Assembly: GCA_963843605.1 (NCBI GenBank)
Contig: CAWJLA010000005.1
Span: 372,001 to 436,000, forward strand
Direction of reading: 5' to 3'
Origin: FEN-1297 sp963843605
GTDB taxonomy: Bacteria > Bacteroidota > Ignavibacteria > Ignavibacteriales > Ignavibacteriaceae
Length of the DNA stretch: 64,000 bases
The position numbers and the translations under genes are program-made. This document shows, piece after piece, positions 36,035 to 45,091 of this stretch. The notes under the pieces were generated by a model. That model was not told where the DNA came from, searched no databases, and was given only the letters and a program-made list of their open reading frames with translations. Numbering within the stretch: position 1 is the first letter of the stretch; every line of letters starts with the position of its first letter.

Positions 36035-36063
36035 CGCCGTCAGCATTTGGGAGGCTGACGGCG
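36035..36063. terminator. GC-rich hairpin downstream of the GH3 gene
   Basis: CGCCGTCAGC (36035-36044) pairs perfectly with GCTGACGGCG (36054-36063) around a 9-nt loop, 57 bp past the GH3 stop. The minus-strand side lacks a U-run (GAATAACTG); the plus side has AAAATTTTA. A terminator or processing hairpin is plausible, not certain. Confidence 0.45.
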
Positions 36064-36119
36064 AAAATTTTATGAGGAATAGAGATGATGTTCAGGTGTC
36101 GGATTAAAAAGGATATTCA

Positions 36120-38651
36120 TTATTCAACTTTTATTTCGCTCTTTAGTTTTATATCACGGGATGAACCGCCCACCAAAATATTGTACTCTCCCGGCTCGGT
36201 TGTCCATTCATGTTTATCTGCATTGTAATATTGAAATGCATTTTTATCCAACTTTAATTCCACCGTTTTTTGTTCGCCGGGATTAAGCATTACTCTGGTA
36301 AACGCTTTTAACTGCTTGGGAGCTTGACTAATTTTAGAATTAACAGCACCGACATATAACTGCGCAATTTCCGCGCCCTTTGTTTTGCCGGTATTTTTTA
36401 TGTTGAGAGTTATTTTGTATCCGGGCATACTGCCGTTATTGTTCTTACTTACGGTTAAATTTGAATATTCAAATGAAGTATAGGAAAGCCCGTACCCGAA
36501 CGGGAACAGCGGTTCAATATTATCTTCATCAAAATGTCTATAGCCCACAAATATGCCGTCGGAATAATCAGATACGCTGTCTTGAGATTTATATGTTTTA
36601 AATGCGGAACAGTCTTCCCATCTTTTCGGAAATGTTACGGGCAATTTACCCGAAGGATTATAATTGCCGAGCAGTACGTCTGCAACGGCGTTTCCGATCT
36701 CGTCGCCGGCAAACCACGTTTCGATAATACCTTCCACGTTATCAATCCAGTTATTCATCAGAACAGGAGAACCTGAAGTAATTACTACAATGACGTGCTT
36801 ATTTACTTTGGCCACTGCATTGATAAGTTCATCCTGTTTGCCCGGCAGATCAATATTATTTCTGTCGTGTCCTTCACTTTCAATCTGATCGTTAGTACCT
36901 GCAAAAATAATTGCTATGTCAGATTTAGAAGCTGCATCAACGGCTTTTTTCAATAGACTTTCATCCGGATTTTTCCAGCCGAATTTTATCATAGCTCCGC
37001 CAGTATTTTCATAGTATTCTATTTTAATTTCATATTTTTTGCCTGCATTTAACGATGTCGTATAAGTTTTTGATTCAGGCGCATGATCGGACCAGTTTTC
37101 AATGACTAGTTGATTATTAAGATAAAGTCTAACTCCGTCATCACTGATCATGTTCAAAACATAGGTGCCGTTTTCAGGTACTTGAAGAAAACCCGTCCAC
37201 CTGACGGAAAAGTGATCTTCCGGAAATCCTTTTTGGGGAGAACCTTGTCCCCAGTCAAAATCAATATTTTTATCGTTCCTTACGAATGCGGGTTTTCCTT
37301 TAAGATCCGCGTTGTCAAAGTATTCCCCTTTTAATCCGTGATCTTTTCCGTCGGGTAAAAACAAATACTTACTCTGAACGGAAATTGCATCAGTATCAAA
37401 GGCATCGCCCTGAGCATAATTAATTTTTATTTTCGAGCCTAATTTTTTCTTTAACGCGCTCAAAGGATCGATTGAATAAATAGGTTCTACATGCGAGCTT
37501 CCGCCGCCGCCGGTTACCGCAACCGCCGCATTGGGTCCGATGACGGCAATTGATTTAATTTTATGGGCATTAATCGGAAGCGCTTCATTACTGTTCTTTA
37601 AAAGAACAATACCTTCAACTGCGGTTTTATATGCAATCTCGCGGTTCTCTTTAGTACTGAGTAATTTGGAATTATCCGTACGCGGATGATCAATTAATCC
37701 TAACTTAAAAATTACAGTTAATATATCTTTAACTTTTTTGTCTATTGTTGCTTCATTTATAGTTCCCTGCTGCACCGCATTATAAAGCGTAGAATCATTC
37801 AGATATTTTCCCGTCGGCATTTCAAGATCCAAAGCACTTTTACCTGTAGGTATTGAACTGTGCACCGCTCCCCAATCCGACATTGCAATCCCTTCGAACT
37901 TCCAGTCGTTTCTTAATTTAGTTTTCAGAAGATAATCATTTTCGCTGCAGTACGTGCCGTTAACTTTGTTATAAGCTGCCATAATTGCTAAGACATGAGC
38001 TTCGGTAACGGCGGCTTTAAAAGCCGGAAGGTAAATTTCGTTCAATGCACGTTCTCCTACCTTTACATCGACGAACATCCTTTGGTACTCCTGGTTATTC
38101 GCGGCAAAATGTTTAACGGTAGCAGCCACGTTTTCCATTTGTACTCCGTCAATATAACTGACAGCCATTCTTGATGCCAGATACGGGTCTTCGCCGAAAC
38201 TTTCGAAGTTTCTCCCTCCCATAGGAATTCTTGCAATATTAACGCAGGGCCCAAGTATTACATCTCTTCCTTTGGATTTTACTTCGCGGCCGATCGCGCT
38301 TCCTAATTTATTAATTAATGAAGTATCCCAAGTGGAAGCCATAGCTATTCCGGCAGGAAATGCCGTAGATTTATTCCATCTTACACCGAGAGGCCCGTCG
38401 GTCATCCTCAGCTCAGGAATTCCTAATCTTTTAATCACTTTGGTTGCGAAACCGGTTCCGCCGAGCATTTCTATTTTTTCTTTTAAAGTCATTCTTTTTA
38501 CCAGATCATCAACCCGGTCTTTAACCTGAAGCGAGGTATTCATATATGACGGCTTCACGCTTTTATTTTCTTTTTTGAAGCCGGTAAAAGAAAAAATAAA
38601 AACGAGAGAAAGAACAATAATTAACGAAACCGAAATTGCCGAATTTTTCAT
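36120..38651 (-). CDS. Glycoside hydrolase family 3 with PA14 domain (beta-glucosidase)
   Basis: An exported 843-residue GH3 enzyme, probably a beta-glucosidase releasing glucose from beta-glucan oligomers. The N-terminus has a membrane-type signal (SLIIVLSLVFIFSFTGF). The GH3 N-domain has TDGPLGVRW, GRDVILGPCVNIARIPMGGR, NFESFGEDP, KHFAANNQE and the nucleophile Asp in AMSDWGAVHS. A PA14 domain (about residues 420-570, GLKGEYFDNADLKG to YEIKIEYYENTGGAMIKFGW) is inserted in the C-terminal sandwich domain, as in other PA14-type GH3s. A fibronectin III-like domain ends the protein. It is 40 bp downstream of another GH3 gene and likely co-transcribed. Confidence 0.93.
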   Translation of the reverse strand: MKNSAISVSLIIVLSLVFIFSFTGFKKENKSVKPSYMNTSLQVKDRVDDLVKRMTLKEKIEMLGGTGFATKVIKRLGIPELRMTDGPLGVRWNKSTAFPAGIAMASTWDTSLINKLGSAIGREVKSKGRDVILGPCVNIARIPMGGRNFESFGEDPYLASRMAVSYIDGVQMENVAATVKHFAANNQEYQRMFVDVKVGERALNEIYLPAFKAAVTEAHVLAIMAAYNKVNGTYCSENDYLLKTKLRNDWKFEGIAMSDWGAVHSSIPTGKSALDLEMPTGKYLNDSTLYNAVQQGTINEATIDKKVKDILTVIFKLGLIDHPRTDNSKLLSTKENREIAYKTAVEGIVLLKNSNEALPINAHKIKSIAVIGPNAAVAVTGGGGSSHVEPIYSIDPLSALKKKLGSKIKINYAQGDAFDTDAISVQSKYLFLPDGKDHGLKGEYFDNADLKGKPAFVRNDKNIDFDWGQGSPQKGFPEDHFSVRWTGFLQVPENGTYVLNMISDDGVRLYLNNQLVIENWSDHAPESKTYTTSLNAGKKYEIKIEYYENTGGAMIKFGWKNPDESLLKKAVDAASKSDIAIIFAGTNDQIESEGHDRNNIDLPGKQDELINAVAKVNKHVIVVITSGSPVLMNNWIDNVEGIIETWFAGDEIGNAVADVLLGNYNPSGKLPVTFPKRWEDCSAFKTYKSQDSVSDYSDGIFVGYRHFDEDNIEPLFPFGYGLSYTSFEYSNLTVSKNNNGSMPGYKITLNIKNTGKTKGAEIAQLYVGAVNSKISQAPKQLKAFTRVMLNPGEQKTVELKLDKNAFQYYNADKHEWTTEPGEYNILVGGSSRDIKLKSEIKVE

Positions 38652-38691
38652 GTAACTGCCCCTCTAAGTTTATTTAATTTTTTTACTTTTA

Positions 38692-40521
38692 TCAGTACGT
38701 CAGTCCGTAGCCGTAAGAAAATAATGGATCATAATTTTTATCGCCGACATTAATCGGTATCTGCTTCATACTTTTAGGCCACGAATGAGACAACTTGCCG
38801 GTAGGCTTATAATCCCCGAATAAAACATCAGTTACCCCTTCGCCTTCGGTTCCGGGAAGCCATGCGGCAATAAACGCATCCGACTGTTTCAATGCAGTAT
38901 TAATTATCATCGGTCTGCCTGAAATCAGAATAACAACAACCGGAATACCTTTATCTTTAATTTTTTGGATAACGGACATATCACGTTCGGATAAGTCAAG
39001 ATCGTTTCTATCTCCCCGGCCTTCCGCATACGGTTTTTCTCCGACAACGACAACCGCAGCATCGGCATTTTGTATATCCGAACCGTCTTCGGAAAAAGTA
39101 ATTTTTGTATCCGGTGAAACCGTGTTTTTAATTGCCTGCAAAATAGTAGTTCCGCCCTTTATAATATCTCCGCCGCTGCCCTGCCAGCTGATAGTCCAGC
39201 CTCCGCATTGATAACCCAGATTATCGGCACTCTTTCCTGCAACTACAAGGTGCTTAATTTTTTTTGATAGCGGTAATAATTTATTTTGGTTTTTCAGCAA
39301 TACAAGTGATTGTCTTACGCATTCTCTGGCAACTTCCCTATGCTCTTTTGATCCTACCGTCTTAGTAAATTTTCTGTCGGTGTACGGATGTTCAATTATA
39401 TTCATCTCGAATTTTACGGTTAAGATCCTTCTGACGGCATCATTTATTCTGGTTAGCGAAACTTTACCGTTTTCAACAAGATCCGATAAATCATTTATAA
39501 ACTCAACGAAATTATTTTTCATTCCCGGACCGTTAGGAATCATGATCATATCAAGGCCTGCATTTATCGATTTTTCTATGTCTTCCTTGTAGTTGCTGCC
39601 TAGCTGATCTATCGCCGCCCAATCGGAAACACAAAAACCTTTAAATCCCAATTCCCCTTTCAGTACATCAGTAATCAAGTACTTATTTTCGTGCATCTTG
39701 ATTCCGTTCCAGCTGCTGTAAGAAACCATTATCGTTTTCACGCCTGCTTTCACCGCGGAAATATATCCGGCTAAATGAATTTTCCTTAAAGAATCTTCGC
39801 TGCAAACAGTATTGCCCTGATCGATTCCGTTTTGAGTTCCGCCGTCACCCAAAAAATGTTTTGCACATGCCAGTATCGTATTGCCGTCTGCATCATCAAA
39901 TCCCTGCATCCCGGTAATAAAAGCAGATCCCATTTCTTCGGCAAGTTCAGGAGTTTCACCGTAACTCTCATACGTTCTGCCCCACCTTATATTTCTGGCA
40001 ACCGCTATGCACGGCGCAAAACCCCAGTCCATACCGGTACCGGCAATTTCCTCAGCAGTAATCCGGCCTTCTTCCTCGGCAAGTTTAGGATTTCGGGTGC
40101 ATCCCATTCCTATATTATGAGGAAAGATAACCGCACCGTCTACATTATTATGACCGTGAACCGCATCTACTCCGTAAATTATGGGAATTTTCAATCTAGA
40201 TTTTAACGCATAAGATTGGAGCATATCATAATAGTCTGCCCAACCCGAAGCTGTTATGTCTTTGATTTCCGAACTGCCTCCGCAGAGAATTGATCCCAAA
40301 GAATATTCCGATATAGCATCGGGATTATTTTTAACGGCATATATATCCGCCTGTGTCATTTGACCGATTTTTTCTTTCAATGTCATTTTTGCGAGCAGGG
40401 AATCGACCTTTTCAGAAATAGACGATTTTTTATTCTGTATATTTAAATTACCGGAGTCTGGTTGCATAAAGCCGACAAAGAACAGTGTTAAAACAATCAA
40501 GACGGATCGAAAAATTTTCAT
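38692..40521 (-). CDS. Glycoside hydrolase family 3 (beta-glucosidase)
   Basis: A 609-residue exported GH3 enzyme with a plain two-domain architecture. Signal segment: FRSVLIVLTLFFVGFMQPDSG. Motifs: YGVDAVHGHNNV, AEEIAGTGMDWGFAPCIAVA, RWGRTYESYGETPELAEEMG, KHFLGDGGT, and the nucleophile Asp in GFCVSDWAAIDQLG. The second domain has ADNLGYQCGGWTISWQGSGG and VGEKPYAEGRGDR, giving the likely acid/base Glu in GEKPYAEG. It resembles plant-type exo-beta-glucanases more than the first GH3. It lies upstream of the PA14-type GH3 on the same strand. Confidence 0.93.
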   Translation of the reverse strand: MKIFRSVLIVLTLFFVGFMQPDSGNLNIQNKKSSISEKVDSLLAKMTLKEKIGQMTQADIYAVKNNPDAISEYSLGSILCGGSSEIKDITASGWADYYDMLQSYALKSRLKIPIIYGVDAVHGHNNVDGAVIFPHNIGMGCTRNPKLAEEEGRITAEEIAGTGMDWGFAPCIAVARNIRWGRTYESYGETPELAEEMGSAFITGMQGFDDADGNTILACAKHFLGDGGTQNGIDQGNTVCSEDSLRKIHLAGYISAVKAGVKTIMVSYSSWNGIKMHENKYLITDVLKGELGFKGFCVSDWAAIDQLGSNYKEDIEKSINAGLDMIMIPNGPGMKNNFVEFINDLSDLVENGKVSLTRINDAVRRILTVKFEMNIIEHPYTDRKFTKTVGSKEHREVARECVRQSLVLLKNQNKLLPLSKKIKHLVVAGKSADNLGYQCGGWTISWQGSGGDIIKGGTTILQAIKNTVSPDTKITFSEDGSDIQNADAAVVVVGEKPYAEGRGDRNDLDLSERDMSVIQKIKDKGIPVVVILISGRPMIINTALKQSDAFIAAWLPGTEGEGVTDVLFGDYKPTGKLSHSWPKSMKQIPINVGDKNYDPLFSYGYGLTY

Positions 40522-40682
40522 TTTTATTTCTTTCTTATTTGAGTTTTAATGTAAATGAATAAAAATTTTACCGGCAAACATCAGAAATTTCTATCGACCG
40601 GCAATAAAATTAATCGCAAAAGATGCAGTCGGAATACAAGAATCCCAAAGTAGATACTAACAAGTACAGCAGTCAATCTATT

Positions 40683-41645
40683 TTATTTATCGAGTTCATT
40701 CCAAATTAATGCGGCTGCTCCTAGAACGGCAGCATCACCTTCGTGTAATGAAGAAGGAATTATTTTTACTTTGTTCTTAAAGATATTAAGAAGGTTTTCT
40801 TCCAAATGCCTTTTTGTCGGTTCGAATATTAAATCTCCGGCGGCGGAAAGGCCTCCGAATAAAATTATAGCTTCGGGACTGGTATGTGCAACCGAGTCGG
40901 CAAGCTTTGTACCCAGAACTTTTCCGGTAAATTCAAAAGCATCCAAGGCAATTTTGTCTCCTGTTACTGCGGCATCGTATATTATTTTCGAAGTTAATTC
41001 TTCTATTTTTACATTGCGTAAAACGCTTGCTTCTCCTGATTTGTCCAGCATATCCAGCACGGTTCTTTTGATACCGCCGGCGGATGCATAAGTCTCCAGA
41101 CATCCCTTTCTGCCGCAGCCGCAGTCTCTTCCGTTCGGATCGTAAATGGTATGACCGATTTCTCCCGCAAATCCGTCGGAACCGTAAACCAGCTGACCGT
41201 TACAGACTATACCGCTTCCAACTCCAGTACCCAAAGTAATAATTATGAAGTCTTTCATGTCTTTGGCCGCACCGAATTTCATCTCCCCAATTGCAGCAGC
41301 ATTTGCGTCATTTGTTATTGCAGCAGGAACATCATAATTTTTTTTGATGATATCGATAACGTTGACAAATCCCCAATTTAAATTGGGTGGATACTCAACC
41401 GTACCGCGGTAATAATTTGCGTTTGGTGCGCCTAATCCTATCCCTTTGATTATAAATTCTTCCGAATTATCTCCAATGATTGAATCTATTTTTTTGTTTA
41501 GTCTTTCAAAAAAATTTTCAGCCGGTTCTCTGTTAAGCGTGGGGATGGAAGATTTGAAATAACAATTACCGTCAATGTCTACAAAACCGAGGACAGTATT
41601 CGTTCCCCCGATATCGATACCGAGGGCTACTTCTTTTTTTACCAT
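40683..41645 (-). CDS. ROK-family glucokinase
   Basis: Phosphorylates glucose (or a related hexose) with ATP. The phosphate motif ALGIDIGGTNTVLGF starts at residue 6, and DANAAAIGEMKFGAA, LGTGVGSGIV and the zinc-binding signature CGCGRKGCLETYAS are visible. Length is 320 residues from ATG 41645; codons further upstream read like non-coding sequence. There is no N-terminal helix-turn-helix, so it is a kinase rather than a ROK repressor. With the two GH3 genes 160 bp downstream it fits uptake and use of glucose released from beta-glucans. Confidence 0.88.
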   Translation of the reverse strand: MVKKEVALGIDIGGTNTVLGFVDIDGNCYFKSSIPTLNREPAENFFERLNKKIDSIIGDNSEEFIIKGIGLGAPNANYYRGTVEYPPNLNWGFVNVIDIIKKNYDVPAAITNDANAAAIGEMKFGAAKDMKDFIIITLGTGVGSGIVCNGQLVYGSDGFAGEIGHTIYDPNGRDCGCGRKGCLETYASAGGIKRTVLDMLDKSGEASVLRNVKIEELTSKIIYDAAVTGDKIALDAFEFTGKVLGTKLADSVAHTSPEAIILFGGLSAAGDLIFEPTKRHLEENLLNIFKNKVKIIPSSLHEGDAAVLGAAALIWNELDK

Positions 41646-42308
41646 AAATAATCCTTTAAAAAATTTTAATGTATAAATACAAACATTAAGGCTTGAATAA
41701 AAGCTTATAGAAAAGCCCGATACCGAGCACCGTTTGTAACACCAAAATTTCCGGTAAGCAATATAAAAACGACCCGGAAGGTTATACAGATCAGGCATAT
41801 CTATAAAGATCTAAAGATGAAACAGGAAATATCTTATATCTTTAGTATGGCTATAAGTAATTGCAAAAAAAATTACACTTAGTATTTCAATAATAAAACT
41901 TATTCATCCCAAATCATCTTTGATTTTAGTTCTTAAGCAAATATTATGCCTTACAAGGAACTAAAATTCTTTTATTTAGCGCTTAAAATGGAATTTCTAA
42001 AAACAAATTTATCATATTTTTATTAAAAAGATCCAACCGGTTTTATTACTTTAATAATAAATTGTCATTATGATAACTTGAGTCACTGAAAATTCTTAGT
42101 TTATAAATAATTCGGCCGGATTAGAATAAACTAAGGAGCTAAGCCGGATTATTAATAACTTATTTTGAAGACTTATCGGGGATTTTTAAAAAGATCTGTT
42201 TATTAAAATAATAAAAAAGGATTTTGCCGGCCGCTGATTAGGTATGGCATGAAAAGTGTTTTACGGGTATATTTAGTTCTAACTGTTATTATTTTAGAGG
42301 GAGTAAAA
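41646..42308. other. Intergenic region between ROK kinase and GH9 gene
   Basis: About 660 bp, AT-rich, no convincing gene. It holds the divergent promoters of the ROK-GH3-GH3 set (minus) and the cellulase (plus). GCCGGATTA occurs twice (near 42116 and 42143), a possible shared regulator site. AGAGGGAG about 6 bases before ATG 42309 is a strong ribosome-binding site for the cellulase. Confidence 0.5.
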
Positions 42309-44322
42309 ATGAAATACCGATCTTTGATAATATTTTTAGTTGTTGCATTAACCTCAACTTTTGCCCAAGATATAATGGTGAACCAGGTTGGCTATTTAGC
42401 CGGCAAAGAAAAAATTGCTTACTTTACGCAAGCCGCCGATAGTTTTTATATTGAAGATAATTCAAACCAGGCAATTTTATTTAAAGGAAAGATCGAAGTA
42501 TCAAAACTTAACGATCCTGCCAGCGGCGCAAATGTGTATTTCGGAAATTTTACATCCTTGAGCACGCCGGGAGACTATATTGTAAAAACTAACACCGGGA
42601 ATTCATCATATCCTTTTGTCATATCCTCGGATCCGTTTACCGAAGTTTATAATAAATCACTAAAAGGTTTTTATTTTCAAAGATGCGGAACAGCACTTCT
42701 TACGGCCAATGCCGGAGTCTATGCAAGAGCAGCTTGCCATTTGAAATGACGCAACCTTCGACGTTACTGCGGGAAAAAGCGGTACCTATGATGAAACCGG
42801 CGGATGGCATGACGCAGGCGACTACGGGAAATATGTTGTTAATGCCGGTGTAACAATCGGCACTATGCTGATGGGTTACGAGTTGTTTCCCGACAATTTT
42901 AAAAGCGATGATTTAAATATTCCCGAGAGCGGAAACTCAATTCCGGATTTACTGGATGAAGTTAAGTACGAACTCGATTGGTTATTTAAAATGCAGGATA
43001 CCGACGGAGGTGTTTACTTTAAAGTAACCCCGCATAATTTTTCAGGATTTATTGCGGCAAATAATGACAATTCAACGAGATATATTTTTCAAAAATCTTC
43101 AACTGCAACCGGCGATTTTGCCGCGGTTATGGCAATGGCTGCAAGAATATATGTGCCTTTCGATTCAACCTTCGCTGCAAAATGTTTAACTGCGGCGGAA
43201 AATGCCTGGCAATATCTTTCAGCAAATCCTTCTATTGTTCCGTCCGGAGGATTTCATAATCCTTCCGGTACAAATACCGGCGAATACGGAGACGGCAATG
43301 ATTCGGATGAAAGACTATGGGCTTCAGTGGAACTTTTTAACACTACAGGAAAAAGTGACTACCAGTCGTATTATCTGGCGCATTATCAAAGCGTCGGTTT
43401 AATATATTATTCAATGGGCTGGGGAAACGTTGCAACATTAGCCCAAATGGAATATTTGTTTTCCAAACAAACAGACGCAAACAGTGCAGCTAAGTCATCA
43501 ATTAAAACTTCACTTGTTAATTATTGCAATCAGCTTTATAATACCGCAAAGAATGACGGATTCAACGTTACCTTAAATCAATCCGATTATTATTGGGGCA
43601 GCAACTCGGTAGTTTTAAATAATGCGGTTATTTTAATTGCCGGATATTATTTAACCGGCGAAATGAATTATTATAACACTGCTCTAGAACAATTTAATTA
43701 CATACTCGGAACAAACATAAACGATATTAGTTATGTTACCGGTGTAGGGACAAAATCACCGCTACATATACATCACCGTCCTTCGGCATCAGACGGAATT
43801 GCTGCTCCGGATCCCGGTTTACTGGCAGGCGGACCTAATAAGAATATTACTAACGATGCTGTTCTGCAGGCAATGTTTACTTCTTCCACTCCGCCGGCAC
43901 AATGCTATGCTGATGATCAGGGAAGTTATGCTTCAAACGAAATAGCAATTAACTGGAATGCACCCCTGGTTTTTGTTGCCGGATATTTCAGCGGGGTGAA
44001 AATTGTTGATGCGGTAAAAAAAGAAACCGGCAGCATTCCGGATAATATAAGAATTGACCAGAATTACCCGAATCCGTTTAATCCGTCAACTGTTATTTCT
44101 TACGAGTTACCGAAGTCATCGAAAGTTATACTTACTATTTTTGATTCGCTTGGTCAGCAGATTGCGGTATTAATAAATAATAATGAAGAAACTGCCGGAT
44201 TGCATCAGGTTACCTGGAACGGAAGAAGTACCAACGGTCAAAGGATGTCGAGCGGGATTTATTTTTACAGGTTAACGGCTGATAATTCAACTTTGACAAA
44301 AAAAATGGTAATGATGAAATAG
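42309..44322 (+). pseudogene. GH9 endoglucanase with type IX-style sorting domain, frameshifted
   Basis: A cellulase of about 670 residues when repaired, split by one extra A. Signal peptide MKYRSLIIFLVVALTSTFAQ, then a CelD-type Ig-like domain (MVNQVGYLAG). The frame breaks at the AAA of 42744-42746: as written, CAT-TTG-AAA-TGA stops at YARAACHLK. With one A fewer it reads HLNDATFDVTAGKSGTYDET and then GGWHDAGDYGKYVVN, the GH9 catalytic Asp pair (Asp168/Asp171 after repair). Downstream are HIHHRPSASDG and the catalytic Glu in SNEIAINWNAPLVF (Glu544). The C-terminus (YPNPFNPSTVISYELP ... GIYFYRL) is a type IX-like sorting tail. A frame-2 internal start at 42865 cannot make an exported enzyme. 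All other features are intact. Confidence 0.85.
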
Positions 44323-44716
44323 CTTTGCAGACTGTTTGATGTGTGTAGATTGCGGGAGGCGGGTTGTTAAAGGTTTATCCGCTTCCCTTCAATTTATAAA
44401 ATATACATTAAAGGCACTTCTTAAAACTGCAATATTCTCTGCGAACGTTGCTTATCTTTTGCGTTCTTTGCGTTAAATTTTTATAAAAAATAGTTTTTAG
44501 AAGTGCCCTTAAATGATTTTTACTAATTTAATATTTTATAATCTTCTATTTATTATAAGTGCCGGCAATTAAGTATTTTTATTTGCAATTCCGCACTCAA
44601 GACAGTGCCCTCTGTGTCCGAGTTCCGATCTACTCAATAAAAATGAAAAGATAAATCAAATGAAACCGGAAATAGAGAAAATCCGCTTTCGGTTATATAC
44701 CCTCCGCTCGAAGACT

Positions 44717-44872
44717 TTAATGCTGCAAAGTAGCCGAGGGGGCATGTAACAGATTCAATCCGGATGCAATTGAAAGCTCCTTACCCCTAAACCATCCGCC
44801 TATTTCAGAAGTAGCAGCAAGAATTAATGATTCTGCGCCCTGCCCGAAAATAAGCCTGCCGGCCACCATCAT
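44717..44872 (-). pseudogene. Remnant of an MFS transporter gene
   Basis: A 51-codon open stretch on the minus strand reads MMVAGRLIFGQGAESLILAA and then WFRGKELSIASGLNLLHAPS. This is the pattern of an MFS membrane helix followed by the WFKGKELS-type loop of sugar/anion MFS proteins. No complete transporter exists around it, and a stop lies just upstream. It is a likely decayed fragment rather than a functional gene. Confidence 0.4.
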
Positions 44873-44923
44873 TAATTAGGTTCCGGTTTAAACTGTTACC
44901 GCAGCGCTTACAAAAAAAGAGGA

Positions 44924-45053
44924 TGTCTCAAAAGTGCTTCGAATTTCACGGTGAGCGGACCTGCATGACGTACATGCAGAGTCGAACCGTGTATTCATCG
45001 CAAATTCATGCTTCGACTTCGCTCAGCATGACATTATCCCTACTTATGAGACA
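44924..45053. repeat. 130-bp intergenic palindromic element
   Basis: Twelve-base ends (44924-44935 and 45042-45053) are inverted copies with one mismatch (TGTCTCAAAAGT / ACTTATGAGACA). Inside is the stem CTGCATG/CATGCAG around ACGTA, and a core on the minus strand reading GCTGAGCGAAGTCGAAGCATGA, shared in shorter form with the hairpin at 7229-7276. There is no open frame. It looks like a mobile palindromic repeat of the REP/BIME kind, 39 bp from the OPT stop codon. Confidence 0.65.
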
Positions 45054-45091
45054 GCCACTATTATTCTAGGGAAACAATATATCAAAATAAA

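Larger units (their letters stand above)
44323..45091. other. Long intergenic region with gene remnant and repeat
   Basis: About 770 bp between the cellulase and the OPT transporter gene. It contains a short MFS-transporter remnant (44717-44872, minus) and an inverted-repeat element (44924-45053). The first 370 bp are AT-rich with short stretches resembling decayed coding sequence, which I could not identify. Confidence 0.5.

Noticed and set aside
41646..41798. N-terminal extension of the ROK kinase
   Set aside because: The in-frame codons upstream of ATG 41645 read like non-coding sequence, and kinases of this family start close to the ALGIDIGGTN motif.
44323..44700. Additional gene remnants left of the MFS fragment
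   Set aside because: Short open stretches on both strands did not match any family I recognise.
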